Source of the DNA: Chryseobacterium sp. JV274
Lineage (GTDB): Bacteria; Bacteroidota; Bacteroidia; Flavobacteriales; Weeksellaceae
Assembly (NCBI RefSeq): GCF_903969135.1
Contig: NZ_LR824569.1
Coordinates: forward strand, 806,001 to 870,000
Length of the DNA: 64,000 nt
Direction of reading: 5' to 3'
The notes under the pieces: generated by a model
What the model was told of the DNA's origin: nothing
The model's database searches: none
Seen by the model: the letters and a program-made list of their open reading frames with translations, nothing else
In this document: positions 43,936 through 51,523 of the stretch, piece by piece
Layout: every line of letters starts with the position of its first letter
Position numbering within the stretch: position 1 is the first letter of the stretch
Program-made: the position numbers and the translations under genes

Positions 43936-44826
43936 TTATTGATAAAGCTCCGGTTCTATTTTATTGTTATTTTTTAGCCGTTCTTCTTTTGCTCTTTTTT
44001 CAATAGCCCTATACATTTCATTCGTATCAATACTTTTTCCATCCTGATTTTTCATCTGTACAACAGCTCCTGCAGGAAGAGCACTCATGGTTTGTTTCAT
44101 GTCTTTTGTAGGATCAACAAGGTAATCCTTCCAGGCTTTTTTAAACTGTTTTTTAGTTATTTCTATTTCTTTACCTCCTAAACCGATTGTAGTAAGACCT
44201 GGTATTTGAATATCTTCTTCTGAGGCAGCTTCTGTTTTTTTGTTACCTATTAAAGTCATGATATGTGATCCTGTTTTATCTTCAATCTTAATGATCAGTC
44301 CCGGCAGTCCATAGAATTTATAAGGACCATCCTGAAACGGGATATCTGTAGAAAACCATGCTGTCCAGCTTCTGCCTCCAAAATTTGTGGTTGCTTTTTG
44401 GGTATTATATTCTCCAATTTTTTGTTTTTCTGGTAAGATTTTCCATTCAGGGTTTTGGTCTTCAGGCATCTTATAAGTAGTATTCCCTATATTTTCTGAG
44501 AATGAAACACTGTAATCAGGATATTTTTTTGTAACAGTTGTATTAATTGTTCCAGGTTTTATATTCCTTTTAATATTAATACTGCCTCCGAATCCTCCTT
44601 TCATTTGCTTGGCGATATCAGCTTTCATTGTTGAATCAGCAACAAACTTATCGCGGCTGTAATATTTTGATCCATTTTTATCAATATCCAAAAGCATAAC
44701 ATCGCTCTTCACGTCTGCTTTATTGGTAGAATCAGAAACATACTTGTAGTCATAAAAGAATCTGTTCACTTGTGCATTCACAAACACACTTAACAGTGCT
44801 AATAAAATGAAATAACTTTTTTTCAT
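43936..44826 (-). CDS. GLPGLI-family protein, second copy
   Basis: This 296-residue exported GLPGLI protein has a signal peptide (residues 1-18; VFVNAQ), then VNRFFYDYKYVSDSTNKAD, SWTAWFSTDIPFQDGPYKFYGLPGLIIKIEDKTG and a charged C-terminus. It resembles the copy at 42385 in order of motifs but is clearly diverged, so the pair is old. A terminator separates it from the acetyltransferase operon. It lies just downstream of the M56/BlaI genes in the same direction, behind a terminator. The role is unknown. Confidence 0.9.
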   Translation of the reverse strand: MKKSYFILLALLSVFVNAQVNRFFYDYKYVSDSTNKADVKSDVMLLDIDKNGSKYYSRDKFVADSTMKADIAKQMKGGFGGSINIKRNIKPGTINTTVTKKYPDYSVSFSENIGNTTYKMPEDQNPEWKILPEKQKIGEYNTQKATTNFGGRSWTAWFSTDIPFQDGPYKFYGLPGLIIKIEDKTGSHIMTLIGNKKTEAASEEDIQIPGLTTIGLGGKEIEITKKQFKKAWKDYLVDPTKDMKQTMSALPAGAVVQMKNQDGKSIDTNEMYRAIEKRAKEERLKNNNKIEPELYQ

Positions 44827-44853
44827 AATTTATGTATTATCCGGATATTAGTA

Positions 44854-44890
44854 AAAAAGCTCTGCCAATTGAATACTGACAAAGCTTTTT
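44854..44890 (-). terminator. terminator of the blaI-M56 operon
   Basis: On the minus strand AAAAAGCTTTGTC pairs with GGCAGAGCTTTTT with two G-U pairs, around an 11-base loop. G-U pairs form only on this strand, which fixes the direction. Confidence 0.75.
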
Positions 44891-44897
44891 GGAACTT

Positions 44898-46841
44898 TTA
44901 TTTCTTTGTCTCAATTCTTACTTCTCCTCTCTTCACTTCCCCATTCTTCTGGCTGTTGACCATTACTTTTGAAATATTGGCAGAATTCAAAGCATTAACG
45001 TCATCTTTAGATACTTCTCTTCCGTCAATAAAATACTTGTATTTCAGGTCATCACTGCCATTTATGCTAAACTTTTTCACCCCATTCATGGCGATGTTTC
45101 CGTTGCCGTCTTTTTTGATGAAATCAGCATTCATTACCATAACATTAGGAGCAGAAGTTGTCATGGTAAAGTTACCAGCTCTGAAACTCTGTGCTGTTTT
45201 TTCTGCTTCTGCACGTATTTTTTCGCTTTCCTTTCTTATTCTCTCTCCATCAATCCTTATGATCACATTTTTTTTTCTGATTCGCTCTCCTTCTGCTCTC
45301 GCATTGTCTCCCTGTATGCGAGCTATAGCACCTTCTGCTCTTGCCTTCTCTCCTTCTTTTCTGGCTTTTTCGCCCTCAATTCTAGCTTTTTCTCCTTCAA
45401 TTCTGGCTTCCTTCATCGCATTTCTGGCTTCTTTCATTGCCTTACGTACTTCATCTTTTTCTTTAGAACTAAGATCCTTATAATAGACTGTATTATTATT
45501 TTTAAAATAAATTACTTTCGGAGCTTTGGGTTCTTTTGGCTCTTCCGGGGGAGCAGGAGGAATAGGCAGTTTTTTTACCATCCTTGCAGCTTCTCTTCCC
45601 GCTTTTTTAGCCTCTCTTTCTATTTTACGAAGCTCTTTTTTATCAAGAGGATCCATATTTTCAAGTTCCTTCATCTGATTTTTCCATTCAGCAGAATTGA
45701 AATATTCATCCACTTCAACTTTGGAAGCTATCTCTCCTATCTCTGATGCGAGGTTACTTATTTCTTCAATTTTATCACTGAAGGCATCACTTTCCGGATC
45801 CAATCCTTTCAGCTCTGTCTCTTTTTCTTTTATCTTTTTCTCAAGCTCAGCCACTTTTGTATGATCTTCCGGTGAGACAGGTTTCATATCTGTAATTTTT
45901 TCCTGACCCGATGGTCTTACGGTATCTTTTTTGATTTCTGAAACTACTTTTTTAATGGAAAGATTGGTTTCTTCAATTTCTCTGTTTTTTGCATTTACCA
46001 GATAAGCAAAAGCTACGGTAAATAACACCGGCAATGCAAGAATTCTTCGCGCATATCCGAACTTGGTTTTTGGTTTTTGTAACATTTTAAGTCTTTTTTT
46101 AAAGTTTGAACTTAGAAACGGACTGGCAGCAGGCAACTGTGTTCCGGAAAAGTGGCTTGCTAAAAGCATCTGCGCAAATGCTTTGGTGTCCGATTGTTGT
46201 ACGGCTTTTTTATCAGCCAGGTACTCGTGGATGAGATTAATTTCTTTTTTGATGATATGAAAAAACGGATTGAACCAGAAAACAGAAGTAATAATCTCGA
46301 TAAAAATCTTATCAAAGGAATGTTTCTGCTCAATATGTACCATCTCATGCTTTAAAATCTGTTTTCCGATATCAGAATGCAGGGTGATAGCATTCTTCCA
46401 GAAAAGATTCTTAAAGTATGAAAACGGAGCTTCACTAAGGTCTGTACGGTAAAAGTTGATCCCGTCAAAACTTTCTTTCTGAAACTGTTTTTTAAACTGC
46501 TGGATTTTGAAAATCCCATAGATAAGCTTCCCTAAAAAATAGAGAGAAACCAGTCCCAGAGCTGAAAAAATAATGTTAAAATAAAGGTTACCATTGTTTA
46601 TATTTTTTTCTGAATTAAAATTCTGAATCTTATCAAGAAGCATATACATATCACTATTTACCTCTATCGTAAAATCATCTATTCTGATGAGTGGCAGCAA
46701 CAGTGACATCACGATTGCGGCCAACAGATAAAATCTGTTATAATGATGGAATGTCTTGTCTTTTAAAGACAACTGATAATACAAAAATGTTACACCTGAA
46801 CATAAAATTGTTTTCCCAAAGTATAAAAGTATTGCTTCCAT
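44898..46841 (-). CDS. M56-family (BlaR1-like) membrane metallopeptidase with ten heptad repeats
   Basis: This 647-residue protein has four or five membrane helices in its first 285 residues, with the zinc motif HEMVH (165-169) and the helper HEYLAD (205-210) on the cytoplasmic side. In BlaR1 and MecR1 this protease domain is activated by an outside ligand and leads to BlaI cleavage. After the last helix (about 266-284) comes a long exported charged region. It contains exactly ten consecutive seven-residue repeats, residues 479-548, of the form ARxEGEK. Its last part (KYFIDGREVSKDDVNALNSANISKVMV) resembles the plug-like tail found in many Bacteroidota M56 proteins. No penicillin-binding sensor is present. 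It is five bases downstream of blaI. Confidence 0.92.
   Translation of the reverse strand: MEAILLYFGKTILCSGVTFLYYQLSLKDKTFHHYNRFYLLAAIVMSLLLPLIRIDDFTIEVNSDMYMLLDKIQNFNSEKNINNGNLYFNIIFSALGLVSLYFLGKLIYGIFKIQQFKKQFQKESFDGINFYRTDLSEAPFSYFKNLFWKNAITLHSDIGKQILKHEMVHIEQKHSFDKIFIEIITSVFWFNPFFHIIKKEINLIHEYLADKKAVQQSDTKAFAQMLLASHFSGTQLPAASPFLSSNFKKRLKMLQKPKTKFGYARRILALPVLFTVAFAYLVNAKNREIEETNLSIKKVVSEIKKDTVRPSGQEKITDMKPVSPEDHTKVAELEKKIKEKETELKGLDPESDAFSDKIEEISNLASEIGEIASKVEVDEYFNSAEWKNQMKELENMDPLDKKELRKIEREAKKAGREAARMVKKLPIPPAPPEEPKEPKAPKVIYFKNNNTVYYKDLSSKEKDEVRKAMKEARNAMKEARIEGEKARIEGEKARKEGEKARAEGAIARIQGDNARAEGERIRKKNVIIRIDGERIRKESEKIRAEAEKTAQSFRAGNFTMTTSAPNVMVMNADFIKKDGNGNIAMNGVKKFSINGSDDLKYKYFIDGREVSKDDVNALNSANISKVMVNSQKNGEVKRGEVRIETKK
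45198..45407 (-). repeat. ten 21-bp heptad-coding repeats inside the M56 gene
   Basis: Ten back-to-back 21-base units encode ARIEGEK, ARIEGEK, ARKEGEK, ARAEGAI, ARIQGDN, ARAEGER, IRKKNVI, IRIDGER, IRKESEK and IRAEAEK. The first units are nearly identical and later ones drift, which suggests expansion from one end. The predicted product is one continuous charged helix. Confidence 0.8.
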
Positions 46842-46846
46842 AGATA

Positions 46847-47212
46847 CTAGTCTTTATTTTTGAGTTCGTCCAATAACATCTCAAGATCTTCTACTGTCAT
46901 TTCGTTTTTTTCTACCAGAAATGAAACGGCACTTTTGTAAGAGCCTTTAAAATAGTTTTTCACAAGACTTTTCATGGTTTTCCCAGAATACTGTTCTTTT
47001 GAAACCAGCGGAAAATACTCATGCTGTCTTCCATGTACACGATAGTCTACAAATTCTTTGTCTTTCAATACTTTTAAAATGGTAGAGACCGTATTGGTAT
47101 GTGGTTTTGGATCCGGAAAAAGATCAAGAACATCCTTTAGAAATCCTTTTTCTATTTTCCATAAATACTGCATTACCTGCTCTTCTGCTTTTGTTAAAGT
47201 CTGAATTTTCAT
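46847..47212 (-). CDS. BlaI/MecI/CopY-family repressor
   Basis: This 121-residue winged-helix repressor matches the BlaI family: LTKAEEQVMQYLWKIEKGFLKDVLDLFPDPKPHTNTVSTILKVLKDKEFVDYRVHGRQHEYFPLVSKEQY, then a C-terminal dimerisation helix pair. In the classical system its cleavage is triggered by an M56 partner, whose gene lies five bases downstream. I start at 47212 because homologous proteins begin at MKIQTLTKAEEQ; the extra six codons from 47230 are not family-like. No beta-lactamase is nearby, so the controlled genes are unknown. Confidence 0.93.
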   Translation of the reverse strand: MKIQTLTKAEEQVMQYLWKIEKGFLKDVLDLFPDPKPHTNTVSTILKVLKDKEFVDYRVHGRQHEYFPLVSKEQYSGKTMKSLVKNYFKGSYKSAVSFLVEKNEMTVEDLEMLLDELKNKD

Positions 47213-47259
47213 ATCCTGTTCATTTATCAATTATCGTGATATAAAGTCATCCAATTCTA

Positions 47260-47281
47260 TATCACTAAGAAATTAGTTATA
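47260..47281. promoter_or_regulatory. candidate BlaI operator
   Basis: ACTAA and TTAGT arms around GAAA extend outward to TAT and ATA, giving eight of nine paired positions per arm. The site covers the predicted blaI transcription start. The half-site TATCACTA (47260-47267) recurs inverted at 47321-47328, and a related TATCGTGATA lies at 47232-47241. Confidence 0.55.
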
Positions 47282-47311
47282 CAAATGTAGAAATAAAAAT
47301 GAATCAAACAA
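47282..47311 (-). promoter_or_regulatory. promoter of blaI
   Basis: Minus-strand TACATTTG (47282-47289) is a perfect -7 box, with TTG (47309-47311) at the 19-base position. The operator palindrome begins directly downstream. Confidence 0.6.
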
Positions 47312-47547
47312 CTATTTTTTTAGTGATAAACATAGATAATAATACAACTGTTTGAAAATCAATTATATAAAATTAGTTAAAATATATTAATCTTTTAAAG
47401 GAGTGAAATATCCACCTGCTTAATCCACACAAAAAGAGTCATTTCAGGTATAAATTCTTAAAACTTGTTAAATTTTATTAAATAAAATTAAAATGAATTT
47501 GTTTTAACCGGGAAATTATATTTATTTTAGTGCTTTAAAAATTTCTC

Positions 47548-48129
47548 ATGAAAAGATATAATTTATTGATTGTACTATTACTGCTTATTTTTAACGTTAC
47601 TACAGCACAAAAGAAGGGTTCTCCTGCTGCCGATCTGAGCATATTAAAGGATACAAAATCAAAAATCGAAGCTACCGTTCCATTGGTTATTCAGCATCTT
47701 CAGACCATCTCCACAAAAGAAGGGGATAATAATATTGTGAATAATGGGAAGATTGCTGTGGGCAGAGAATATGGTATTTTAGAATCTGAATGGTTTTTAT
47801 ACAGGAACAATATGAAAAACTGTATCCTGAACAATTCTTCTAAAAAAGCTAAGAAATGTATGGAATACCATAACAATATGTTTAGAGGTACAATGATCAA
47901 CTACAATAATTATATTACCAACCTTACAAGAAAGAACGGATATCTGGGTGTAGAAGGTGATACTAAATTTGATTTCAAGCCTGCTGATATTGCTACAAAA
48001 TTGAATGAAGCTTATTTCAATGCCAACGATGCTGCAGGGAGAATGAAAGCGGATCAGAAAAGAGACTTTTTAGGACAGACAATGTCTGATGACAACAAGC
48101 TTACTCCTTACGCTCAATTGGCTCAATAA
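47548..48129 (+). CDS. secreted hypothetical protein
   Basis: This 193-residue exported protein has a signal peptide (residues 1-20; NVTTAQ). The mature part appears mostly helical, with two cysteines about 14 residues apart (NCILNNSSKKAKKCMEYHN) that could form a disulfide. An aromatic, positively charged middle follows. No family is recognised. It is divergent from blaI across 335 bases and ends in a good terminator, so it is a single-gene unit. Confidence 0.75.
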   Translation: MKRYNLLIVLLLLIFNVTTAQKKGSPAADLSILKDTKSKIEATVPLVIQHLQTISTKEGDNNIVNNGKIAVGREYGILESEWFLYRNNMKNCILNNSSKKAKKCMEYHNNMFRGTMINYNNYITNLTRKNGYLGVEGDTKFDFKPADIATKLNEAYFNANDAAGRMKADQKRDFLGQTMSDDNKLTPYAQLAQ

Positions 48130-48153
48130 TATCTAAAATCATATTAAAAACAT

Positions 48154-48186
48154 AAAAAAGAGAACTGCAATTGCGGTTCTCTTTTT
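48154..48186 (+). terminator. terminator of the 47548 gene
   Basis: AAAAAGAGAACTGC pairs with GCGGTTCTCTTTTT (one G-U) and is followed by T residues. Confidence 0.9.
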
Positions 48187-48479
48187 ATTTAAAAGCAAAA
48201 AATCTCCGCCGGAAAAAGCAGTTTTGTGGTACTAATCATAAAACTCTTGGGGAAAAAGTAGAAAATTAGGCAGAGATTTTTTTGCATACACTCTACAGAT
48301 CAACTGTCCTACCCATGATCTGTAAGAGCTTTACAAAAATAGAACTATACCTTTCCATTAGCTGAAAATTCCTGTAGAATTAAACGTGCACAATTGTAGA
48401 ACTAATACTACTTTTAAGAAAAATGCTGGGAGTTTCCTGCCCCAGCCTCCAGCCTAAAAATCATCGTTCCCTTTTGTGC
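48187..48479. other. gene-free stretch with one inverted repeat
   Basis: No protein-like frame is seen. TACAGATCA (48294-48302) and TGATCTGTA (48316-48324) form a 9-bp stem with a 13-base loop and, outside it, CTC/GAG pairs after a one-base bulge. There is no T run, so it is not a normal terminator. A C-rich block at 48430-48460 is also unusual for this DNA. No function is assigned. Confidence 0.4.
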
Positions 48480-48926
48480 CTATTTCCACCATTGGTAGTA
48501 ATTATGAAGTCCATCATACTCAAATCCACAACGCGGGTACAGCGTATTTCCAATATCATTTGTTTTTTCTGTTTCCAGCATCAATCCGCATGCCCCTGTT
48601 TCTTCACACCATTGTTTACTACGGTCAATTAATGCTACGGAAAAGCCTTTTCCTCTGTAATCCGGGTGAACAAATAAATCACTTAGCAGCCACTGTTTCT
48701 GTAGTTTGGTATAATGAAAGAGCTTGTAAAGTTGTACAAATCCTACAGCCCTTCCTTCAGCAATCACAAGAAAGATATCCGATTCACTGTTTAAAAACCG
48801 TTCTTTGAGAAAAGCTTTTCCTTTTTCAATGTCTGATTCCTGTCTGTAAAAAACACGGTAAAGATTGAATAATTCTGCTGTTTCATTAAGATCTTCAAGA
48901 CTTGCCTTTTTAATAATGTAATTCAT
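48480..48926 (-). CDS. GNAT-family N-acetyltransferase
   Basis: This 148-residue acetyltransferase shows the GNAT fold: MNYIIKKASLEDLNETAELF for strand 1 and helix 1, VIAEGRAVGFVQLYKLF for the central strands, and the acetyl-CoA loop LFVHPDYRGKGFSVALIDRSKQWCEETG with RGKG. GLMLETEKTNDIGNTLYPRCGFEYDGLHNYYQW is the C-terminal part. It resembles the small stress or aminoglycoside-type GNATs, but the acceptor is unknown. A perfect -7 box precedes it. Confidence 0.92.
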   Translation of the reverse strand: MNYIIKKASLEDLNETAELFNLYRVFYRQESDIEKGKAFLKERFLNSESDIFLVIAEGRAVGFVQLYKLFHYTKLQKQWLLSDLFVHPDYRGKGFSVALIDRSKQWCEETGACGLMLETEKTNDIGNTLYPRCGFEYDGLHNYYQWWK

Positions 48927-48951
48927 AGTTATGTTTATTTTATTAACAGGA

Positions 48952-48959
48952 CAAAAGTA
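48952..48959 (-). promoter_or_regulatory. -7 box of the GNAT gene
   Basis: Minus-strand TACTTTTG is a perfect match to TAnnTTTG, 26 bases upstream of the start codon. Confidence 0.45.
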
Positions 48960-49099
48960 GTCTTAACCAGGACCAGACTTATAATCCAGATTCATATTAT
49001 ACTCATAGTCCAGAAGCTTCAGTCTGAAGATAAATACCACATGTTTCGGATTTTATTATCCTGAACAACTTCGGATTTTTGCAGTATAAAATAAAACCA

Positions 49100-49813
49100 A
49101 TGAAAGATATCATTCATAAAATAAAAAATACAGATTGGCAGCACCTTACGGAAACAATGCATGAAAACGGATATGCTGTAATTTCTAATCTGTTATCAGA
49201 TGAAGAATGCGAAATAGTAAAGACAAATTATGACAATCCCGGTTTTTACCGAAAAACAGTGATCATGGCAAGACACCGTTTCGGCCTTGGTGAATATAAA
49301 TATTTTGATTACCCGCTTCCTGAAATGATTCAGACCCTACGAACGACTATTTATCCGTATCTGGCTCCGATTGCCAATTCCTGGTTTAAAGCCTTACATA
49401 TTGACACTCAATTTCCTTTAGATCATCAGGAATTTTTACAACAATGTCATACCAATGGCCAACAAAAATCTACTGTTTTAATTTTAAAATATAAAGAAGG
49501 TGGTTTTAATACTTTACACCAGGATTTATATGGCGATGTGTACTTTCCTATCCAAATTGTGTTAATGCTCAGCGAACCTGATAAAGATTTTACAGGTGGA
49601 GAATTTGTACTTACCCAGCAGATCCCGAGAGCACAGTCAAAAGCTATTGTTTTAAAACCTAAGAAAGGAGATGTACTCATTTTTACGACTCAATTTAAGC
49701 CACAAAAAGGTGCCAAAGGCTATTACAGGGTCAATATGAAACATGGAATAAGTGAGGTTCAGGAAGGAAACCGCTATGCTTTGGGAATTATTTTCCATGA
49801 TGCAATCAGCTAA
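49100..49813 (+). CDS. 2-oxoglutarate/Fe(II)-dependent oxygenase
   Basis: This 237-residue cytoplasmic oxygenase keeps the facial triad: His140 and Asp142 in LHQDLYGD, distal His215 in VNMKHGIS, and Arg225 in GNRYALGI for the 2-oxoglutarate carboxylate. A GGEFVLTQQ strand lies between. The family hydroxylates or dealkylates proteins, nucleic acids or small molecules; a prolyl-hydroxylase-like fold is likely. It begins at the ATG at 49100, since a TTG at 49079 would add seven non-family residues. The next gene, 50 bases downstream, encodes an Ada-like domain. A shared role in alkylation repair is possible but unproven. Confidence 0.9.
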   Translation: MKDIIHKIKNTDWQHLTETMHENGYAVISNLLSDEECEIVKTNYDNPGFYRKTVIMARHRFGLGEYKYFDYPLPEMIQTLRTTIYPYLAPIANSWFKALHIDTQFPLDHQEFLQQCHTNGQQKSTVLILKYKEGGFNTLHQDLYGDVYFPIQIVLMLSEPDKDFTGGEFVLTQQIPRAQSKAIVLKPKKGDVLIFTTQFKPQKGAKGYYRVNMKHGISEVQEGNRYALGIIFHDAIS

Positions 49814-49863
49814 TTTGAGTTGTGCTAACTGTGTTAAATTTCAACTTTAAAATTTCAATTATA

Positions 49864-50121
49864 ATGCTCTCACATTCTCAAATATCAGCCAAAAGTCTGA
49901 GAAGTAAAATTCATAGCAGAGAAGTTTGTTTTGGAGGAAATAAAAAACTGAAAATCTATGGACTGCTCAGCTGCCGGTCAGGAAAAAGAATGAAAATAGA
50001 AAACAGGGTCTTCTTTACAGATGAAAAAGAAGCTCTACAAAATAATTATCGTCCTTGTGGACATTGTATGAGAGAAGCGTATCAACAGTGGAAACAGAAA
50101 ATATTTACTCTTGGCTCTTAA
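49864..50121 (+). CDS. free-standing Ada-like zinc-binding domain protein
   Basis: This 85-residue protein matches the N-terminal zinc domain of Ada: VCFGGNKKLKIYGLLSCRSGKRMKIENRVFFTDEKEALQNNYRPCGHCMREAYQQW. C37 aligns with the methyl-accepting cysteine of Ada, and C65 and C68 with the last two zinc ligands. The fourth ligand is replaced by K41, while an extra C22 lies upstream and might substitute. No AraC helix-turn-helix or O6-methyltransferase domain follows. Its start, 50 bases after the 2OG oxygenase gene, allows cotranscription. It may be a methyl-phosphotriester sensor or an unrelated zinc module; I cannot tell which. Confidence 0.82.
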   Translation: MLSHSQISAKSLRSKIHSREVCFGGNKKLKIYGLLSCRSGKRMKIENRVFFTDEKEALQNNYRPCGHCMREAYQQWKQKIFTLGS

Positions 50122-50210
50122 AACGATTCTATAATACAATTATAAACTTGCGTCTCTGCGTTACTGCAACCTGAGATTGCTTCACTTTGTTGGCAATGAC
50201 AGGCTAACAT

Positions 50211-50246
50211 AAAAAAATCGGTATAACTGTCGTTATACCGATTTTT
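50211..50246 (-). terminator. terminator of the tRNA-fMet operon
   Basis: AAAAATCGGTATAAC pairs perfectly with GTTATACCGATTTTT around a four-base loop. On the minus strand it ends in seven T residues, eight bases beyond the last tRNA. Confidence 0.9.
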
Positions 50247-50253
50247 AGTTTAG

Positions 50254-50326
<73 letters not shown>

Positions 50327-50365
50327 GTGTATTTTTAGAGTGCTTACCGAAAGCACTTATCTTAG

Positions 50366-50438
<73 letters not shown>

Positions 50439-50476
50439 GTATATTTTTAGAGTGTTTACCGAAAACACTTACTTAG

Positions 50477-50549
<73 letters not shown>

Positions 50550-50587
50550 GTGTATTTTTAGAGTGTTTACCGAAAACACTTATTTAG

Positions 50588-50660
<73 letters not shown>

Positions 50661-50699
50661 GTGTATTTTTAGAGTGCTTACCGAAAGCACTTATCTTAG

Positions 50700-50772
<73 letters not shown>

Positions 50773-50783
50773 ATATTGGATTG

Positions 50784-50791
50784 CAAAGGTA
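50784..50791 (-). promoter_or_regulatory. -7 box of the tRNA-fMet operon
   Basis: Minus-strand TACCTTTG is a perfect match, with TTAG (three of four) at the -33 position. The start lies about 5 bases before the first tRNA. Confidence 0.6.
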
Positions 50792-50838
50792 CGAATATTT
50801 TTTACAAATCCTAATTTTTCTTTTAAATAAAGGACTTT

Positions 50839-50869
50839 TATGAAAACTATTTTATTATTTGTATCTTTG
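50839..50869 (+). promoter_or_regulatory. promoter of the YrdC-like gene, close to leaderless
   Basis: TATCTTTG at 50862-50869 is a perfect -7 box with TATG at the 19-base position 50839-50842. The ATG at 50874 follows only four bases later, so the transcript would begin at or next to the start codon. Confidence 0.6.
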
Positions 50870-50873
50870 TTTT

Positions 50874-51485
50874 ATGGCAAAAATATTAAAAATTTACCCA
50901 GACAACCCACAGGAAAATCTTGTGAATGAGGTTATTAAAACTTTAAAAAATGGCGGGCTGATTATCTATCCTTCTGATACGATATATGCTTTAGGCTGTA
51001 ATATTTTTGATATAAAAGCCATGGAAAAACTGGCTCAGCTTAAAAAATTGAAGCTTGAGAAGTCGAAATTCTCGATTATCTGTAATGATCTAAGCCATCT
51101 TTCTGATTTTACAAGACCTATTGACACCTCGGTTTTCAGATTTCTGAAAAGTCATCTTCCCGGGCCGTTTACTTTTATCCTTGAAGCAAACAAAAGTTTA
51201 CCTTTGGCGTATAAAGGTCATAAAACAATTGGTATCCGTGTTCCGGATCACCCGATTCCGCAACTGATTGTTGAAAAACTGGGACACCCTATTGCTTCCA
51301 CTTCCATTAAAGATGATGATGAAATCATTGAATATTCTACCGATCCTGAGCTGATTGCTGAGAAATATGATCATTTGGTAGATATCGTTATTGATTCAGG
51401 ATATGGAGATAATGTGGCATCCACTATTGTAGACCTTACTTCCGGAGAACCGGAGATTATCCGTCAGGGAAAAGGAATTATTTAA
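50874..51485 (+). CDS. YrdC/Sua5/YciO-family protein (threonylcarbamoyladenylate synthase-like)
   Basis: This 203-residue protein has the YrdC fold: NLVNEVIKTLKNGGLIIYPSDTIYALGCN, KKLKLEKSKFSIICNDLSHLSDF, LPGPFTFILEANKSLP, IGIRVPDHPIPQLIVEKLGHPIASTSI, and NVASTIVDLTSGEPEIIRQGKG. Family enzymes make threonylcarbamoyl-AMP for the tRNA t6A modification. The pattern is closer to the YciO paralogue than to TsaC, and YciO's activity is less well defined, so no symbol is given. It starts an operon of six close genes. The ATG at 50874 is chosen because the TTG at 50859 lies inside the promoter. Confidence 0.9.
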   Translation: MAKILKIYPDNPQENLVNEVIKTLKNGGLIIYPSDTIYALGCNIFDIKAMEKLAQLKKLKLEKSKFSIICNDLSHLSDFTRPIDTSVFRFLKSHLPGPFTFILEANKSLPLAYKGHKTIGIRVPDHPIPQLIVEKLGHPIASTSIKDDDEIIEYSTDPELIAEKYDHLVDIVIDSGYGDNVASTIVDLTSGEPEIIRQGKGII

Positions 51486-51523
51486 TTCAAAATATAAAGT
51501 TCAAGGTTTAGGGTTACTGGATT

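Larger units (their letters stand above)
47213..47547. other. blaI upstream region, 335 bases without a gene
   Basis: It holds the blaI promoter and candidate operators at 47232-47328 (entered separately). The rest (47329-47547) is very AT-rich and contains a possible weak promoter for the 47548 gene: TTTG at 47498-47501 with TATTTTAG 21 bases later. Nothing else is seen. Confidence 0.5.

Noticed and set aside
44869..45483. A 204-codon frame opposite the M56 heptad region
   Set aside because: It is the complement of the repeat-rich charged region and is itself low-complexity (Ser/Phe/Leu). The opposite-strand M56 gene has a clear family and start.
44898..47212. The BlaI/M56 pair read as a beta-lactam resistance locus
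   Set aside because: No beta-lactamase or penicillin-binding sensor domain is present; Bacteroidota use such pairs for unknown signals.
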